Part shown: piece after piece, positions 59,593-64,000 of the stretch
Numbering within the stretch: the first letter of the stretch is position 1
Layout of the letters: each line of letters starts with the position of its first letter
Assembly (NCBI RefSeq): GCF_022513585.1
Contig: NZ_JAKWBF010000017.1
Location: 47,609 to 111,608 of the forward strand
Reading direction: 5' to 3'
DNA length: 64,000 nucleotides
Source: Gordonia gummivorans
GTDB lineage: Bacteria; Actinomycetota; Actinomycetes; Mycobacteriales; Mycobacteriaceae
Made by a program: the position numbers and the translations under genes
The notes under the pieces: generated by a model
What the model saw: only the letters and a program-made list of their open reading frames with translations
Told to the model about the DNA's origin: nothing
Database searches by the model: none

Positions 59593-61785
59593 GTGTCGCC
59601 AACCGCCGCCGTATCGGACACCACGTCAGCCAGCATGTCGGGAGTGCACGCCGGTCCCGCCGGACACGAACCCGGTGAGCTCGACTACCACGCGCTCAAC
59701 GCGATGCTGAATCTGTACGATGCCGACGGCAAGATCCAGTTCGAGAAGGACAAGGAAGCCGCACACCAATACTTCCTGCAGCACGTCAACCAGAACACGG
59801 TGTTCTTCCACGATCTCGACGAGAAGCTCGACTACCTCGTCGAGGAGAACTACTACGAGCCCGAGGTGCTCGCACGCTACGACCGCGAGTTCGTGAAGCT
59901 GCTGTTCGGCCATGCCTACGCCAAGAAGTTCCGGTTCCCGACCTTCCTCGGTGCTTTCAAGTACTACACGAGCTACACGCTCAAGACCTTCGACGGCAAG
60001 CGCTACCTCGAGCGGTTCGAGGATCGGGTGTGCATGGTCGCGCTGACGCTGGCCGACGGCGACACCGCGCTCGCGCGCAACCTGGTCGACGAGATCATCG
60101 AGGGGCGCTTCCAGCCGGCGACTCCGACGTTTCTGAATTCGGGTAAGAAGCAGCGCGGTGAGCCAGTTAGCTGTTTTCTCCTGCGCATCGAAGACAATAT
60201 GGAATCCATTGGGAGATCGATCAATTCGGCTCTCCAGCTGTCCAAGCGCGGCGGCGGTGTCGCGCTGTTGCTGAGCAATGTTCGCGAGCACGGCGCACCG
60301 ATCAAGAAGATCGAGAACCAGAGCTCCGGCGTCATCCCGATCATGAAGCTGCTCGAGGATTCCTTCTCCTACGCCAACCAGCTCGGTGCCCGGCAGGGTG
60401 CGGGCGCGGTGTACCTGCATGCGCATCACCCCGACATCTACCGCTTCCTCGACACCAAGCGGGAGAACGCCGACGAGAAGATCCGCATCAAGACGCTGAG
60501 CCTGGGCGTCGTGATCCCCGACATCACGTTCGCGCTGGCCAAGGCCAACGACGACATGTACCTGTTCAGCCCGTACGACGTCGAGCGCGTCTACGGGGTG
60601 CCGTTTGCCGACATCAACGTGACCGACAAGTATCACGAGATGGTGGAGGACAAGCGGATTCGCAAGACCAAGATCAAGGCCCGCGAGTTCTTCCAGACGC
60701 TCGCCGAGCTGCAGTTCGAGTCGGGATACCCGTACATCATGTACGAGGACACGGTGAATCGAGCCAACCCGGTGGCCGGCAAGATCACCCACTCCAACCT
60801 GTGCTCGGAGATCCTGCAGGTCTCGACGCCGTCGACCTTCAACGACGACCTGTCCTATTCCCATGTGGGCAAGGACATCTCGTGCAACCTCGGGTCCCTC
60901 AACATCGCCAAGACGATGGATTCACCCGACATCGGCCACACCATCGACACCGCGATCCGGGGCCTGACCGCGGTGAGCGATCAGACCGCGATCACGTCTG
61001 TGCCGTCGATCGAGAAGGGCAACAACGACTCTCACGCGATCGGCCTCGGGCAGATGAACCTGCACGGGTACCTCGCACGCGAGCGCATCTTCTACGGCAG
61101 CGAGGAGGGTGTGGACTTCACCAACATCTACTTCTACACGGTGCTGTATCACGCGCTGCGCGCGTCGAACCGGATCGCGCGCGAGCGTGGTCGTGCGTTT
61201 GTCGGCTTCGAGAACTCGAAGTACGCGTCGGGCGAGTTCTTCGACCGCTACACCGAGAAGGTGTGGGAGCCGGCGACCGACAAGGTGCGGGATCTGTTCG
61301 GGCAGGCTGGAATTCACATCCCGAACCAGGACGACTGGCGCGAGCTGAAGGCCGACGTGCAACGCGACGGCATCTACAACCAGAACCTGCAGGCAGTGCC
61401 GCCCACCGGCTCGATCTCTTACATCAACCATTCGACGAGTTCCATCCACCCGGTGGCGGCGAAGGTGGAGATCCGCAAGGAAGGCAAGATCGGGCGCGTC
61501 TACTACCCGGCGCCGTTCATGACCAACGACAACCTGGAGTACTACCAGGACGCCTACGAGATCGGGTACGAGAAGGTCATCGACACCTACGCGGCGGCCA
61601 CCCAGCACGTCGACCAGGGTCTGAGCCTGACCCTGTTCTTCAAGGACACCGCCACCACCCGCGATGTGAACAAGGCGCAGATCTACGCGTGGCGCAAGGG
61701 CATCAAGACGCTCTACTACATCCGGCTGCGTCAGCTGGCGCTCGAGGGGACCGAGGTCGAGGGTTGCGTCAGCTGCATGCTGTGA
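59593..61785 (+). CDS. nrdE: Class Ib ribonucleotide reductase alpha subunit NrdE
   Basis: 730 residues from GTG (AGGAG 7 nt upstream). Catalytic triad segment SNLCSEIL, first redox Cys in [14 protein letters not shown], thiyl-radical path and substrate site [18 protein letters not shown], and the C-terminal redox tail CVSCML. Lacks the N-terminal ATP-cone activity site, as class Ib enzymes do. Reduces ribonucleoside diphosphates to deoxy forms with NrdF and NrdH. Confidence 0.97.
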   Translation: MSPTAAVSDTTSASMSGVHAGPAGHEPGELDYHALNAMLNLYDADGKIQFEKDKEAAHQYFLQHVNQNTVFFHDLDEKLDYLVEENYYEPEVLARYDREFVKLLFGHAYAKKFRFPTFLGAFKYYTSYTLKTFDGKRYLERFEDRVCMVALTLADGDTALARNLVDEIIEGRFQPATPTFLNSGKKQRGEPVSCFLLRIEDNMESIGRSINSALQLSKRGGGVALLLSNVREHGAPIKKIENQSSGVIPIMKLLEDSFSYANQLGARQGAGAVYLHAHHPDIYRFLDTKRENADEKIRIKTLSLGVVIPDITFALAKANDDMYLFSPYDVERVYGVPFADINVTDKYHEMVEDKRIRKTKIKAREFFQTLAELQFESGYPYIMYEDTVNRANPVAGKITHSNLCSEILQVSTPSTFNDDLSYSHVGKDISCNLGSLNIAKTMDSPDIGHTIDTAIRGLTAVSDQTAITSVPSIEKGNNDSHAIGLGQMNLHGYLARERIFYGSEEGVDFTNIYFYTVLYHALRASNRIARERGRAFVGFENSKYASGEFFDRYTEKVWEPATDKVRDLFGQAGIHIPNQDDWRELKADVQRDGIYNQNLQAVPPTGSISYINHSTSSIHPVAAKVEIRKEGKIGRVYYPAPFMTNDNLEYYQDAYEIGYEKVIDTYAAATQHVDQGLSLTLFFKDTATTRDVNKAQIYAWRKGIKTLYYIRLRQLALEGTEVEGCVSCML

Positions 61786-61798
61786 GGAGTGTTCGGAT

Positions 61799-62542
61799 AT
61801 GACTCCCGAATTGTGGCTCGCCGCCATCAACGAGGAGAGCGAGATCCTCGCGAGTACGCCCGCGGACGACATGGATCTTGCCGTGCCGGCCTGCCCGGGC
61901 TGGACGGTCCACGACCTGCTGGGTCACGTTGGTGCCGTCCACCTCTGGGTAGCCGATCGACTCAACGGCACCCGGCAGTACCGCGGCTACGACGGCATCG
62001 CCTTTCCTGACGGTGCAGAGGTCGTCGGGTGGTATGCGGACACGCGCGATCAGTTGGTTGCGGCGTTGACCTCTCGTGAACCCGATGAGCCAGTCTCGAC
62101 GTTCGTCGGTGAGCGCACCGTGCGCTTCTGGTATCGCCGTCAGGCACACGAACTGGAAGTGCACCGCTACGACCTGGAGTCGGCACTGCGGCCGGGCAAG
62201 CAAAGTCCCATAAAGGCCAACCTTGCGGCCGACGGTGTCGACGAGTGGCTGGAGGTGTTCGCGCCGCGCTTCATCGGAAAGAGCACGGGCGTGCCGGACG
62301 AACTCGTCGGGCGGTCGCTACACCTGCACAGCACCGACGACCCGGACGCGGAGTGGTACCTCGAACTGACGCCCGAGGGAATCGTGCACCGCCGCGAACA
62401 CGCGAAGGCCGACGCCGCGCTCCGCGGGCCGACGTCGGATCTGCTTCTCGCCCTGTGGCATCGGCGCTCGTACAAGGATCTCGACATCGTCGGCGACGAG
62501 TCCGTCGTCGAGCCGACGCTCGGACTCGTCCACGTCACCTGA
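61799..62542 (+). CDS. Mycothiol-dependent maleylpyruvate isomerase-like protein
   Basis: 247 residues. DinB-like N-terminal helical domain: ELWLAAINEESEILASTP, VPACPGWTVHDLLGHVGAVHLWVAD with a metal-binding His (LGHVG), and RQAHELEVHRYDLE giving further His ligands. The C-terminal domain (YLELTPEGIVHRRE) resembles MDMPI_C. Such proteins (TIGR03083 family) use mycothiol or have unknown roles. It sits between nrdE and nrdF with gaps of 13 and 48 bp on the same strand, so it is probably co-transcribed with the reductase. That placement is unusual. Confidence 0.85.
   Translation: MTPELWLAAINEESEILASTPADDMDLAVPACPGWTVHDLLGHVGAVHLWVADRLNGTRQYRGYDGIAFPDGAEVVGWYADTRDQLVAALTSREPDEPVSTFVGERTVRFWYRRQAHELEVHRYDLESALRPGKQSPIKANLAADGVDEWLEVFAPRFIGKSTGVPDELVGRSLHLHSTDDPDAEWYLELTPEGIVHRREHAKADAALRGPTSDLLLALWHRRSYKDLDIVGDESVVEPTLGLVHVT

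Positions 62543-64000
<1,458 letters not shown>

Overview
The window is high-GC actinobacterial chromosome. It most likely comes from a mycolic-acid-containing member of the Mycobacteriales close to Gordonia (Rhodococcus, Williamsia or Dietzia are alternatives). Reasons: GTG starts are frequent; many genes appear leaderless, with a TANNNT box 6-7 nt before the start codon; mycothiol (mshB), F420 (fbiA, fbiB, cofG), glucosyl-3-phosphoglycerate (gpgS), whiB2, a wax-ester-synthase-like gene and ESX-type eccB/eccE are present. Gene order follows two blocks that I remember from Mycobacterium tuberculosis: typA-lpqW-mshB-(fbiC)-fdxC-dapC then dapD/dapE-LOG-fadD6-folP2-gpgS-DivIVA-DUF3117-glgM-glgC, and Rv3255c-Rv3262 (manA to fbiB). 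The genus call is inference.

Layout. 1-2752: a tightly overlapping Asp23/Gls24 envelope-stress cassette, cut by the left edge. 2778-8079: WS/DGAT-like acyltransferase, a protein with thirteen exact 10-residue repeats, an HhH-GPD repair protein, a small secreted protein and a sugar porter. 8084-11988: a coupled minus-strand operon (secreted protein, alpha/beta-hydrolase lacking its catalytic Ser and His, YhhN lysoplasmalogenase) and a second, paralogous secreted protein. 12267-16177: a 39-bp x5 tandem repeat directly before a thiamine-type ABC importer (thiBPQ). 16178-17000: gene-poor, with a TetR remnant and a 58-residue Cys-rich protein.

17134-29335: typA, lpqW, mshB, a membrane protein, then a coupled operon of a CofH-like protein that has lost its radical-SAM cysteine motif, a Baeyer-Villiger-type flavoprotein and an intact CofG. 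After an inverted repeat come a rhodanese/cysteine dioxygenase operon behind a 19-residue Cys-Cys leader peptide with an attenuator-like hairpin, then fdxA and dapC. 29340-30498: decayed DNA holding a protein-kinase/RCC1 pseudogene and a perfect 23-bp inverted repeat. 30605-44495: lysine/peptidoglycan genes (dapD, dapE), two LOG proteins, fadD6, folP2, gpgS, a DivIVA-domain protein, DUF3117, an rRNA methyltransferase, and divergent glgM/glgC.

44581-52237: Nudix, fbiB, fbiA, whiB2, a metallopeptidase-fold protein without HExxH, DUF3499, a TobH/SIS-like protein and manA. The phosphomannomutase gene usually in this block is absent. 52254-55673: an isolated divergent eccE/eccB pair. 55719-58248: hpxO-type urate hydroxylase, a TetR regulator with two palindromic candidate operators, and an FMN reductase. 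58451-63592: nrdHIEF behind two NrdR boxes, with a mycothiol-dependent-isomerase-like gene inserted between nrdE and nrdF. 63589-64000: an IS5-type transposase abutting the nrdF stop codon and running off the right edge.

No tRNA, rRNA, CRISPR array or prophage was seen. The least explained parts are the cluster-less CofH operon, the decapeptide-repeat protein, the catalytically dead hydrolase operon, the isolated eccE/eccB pair and the cysteine leader.
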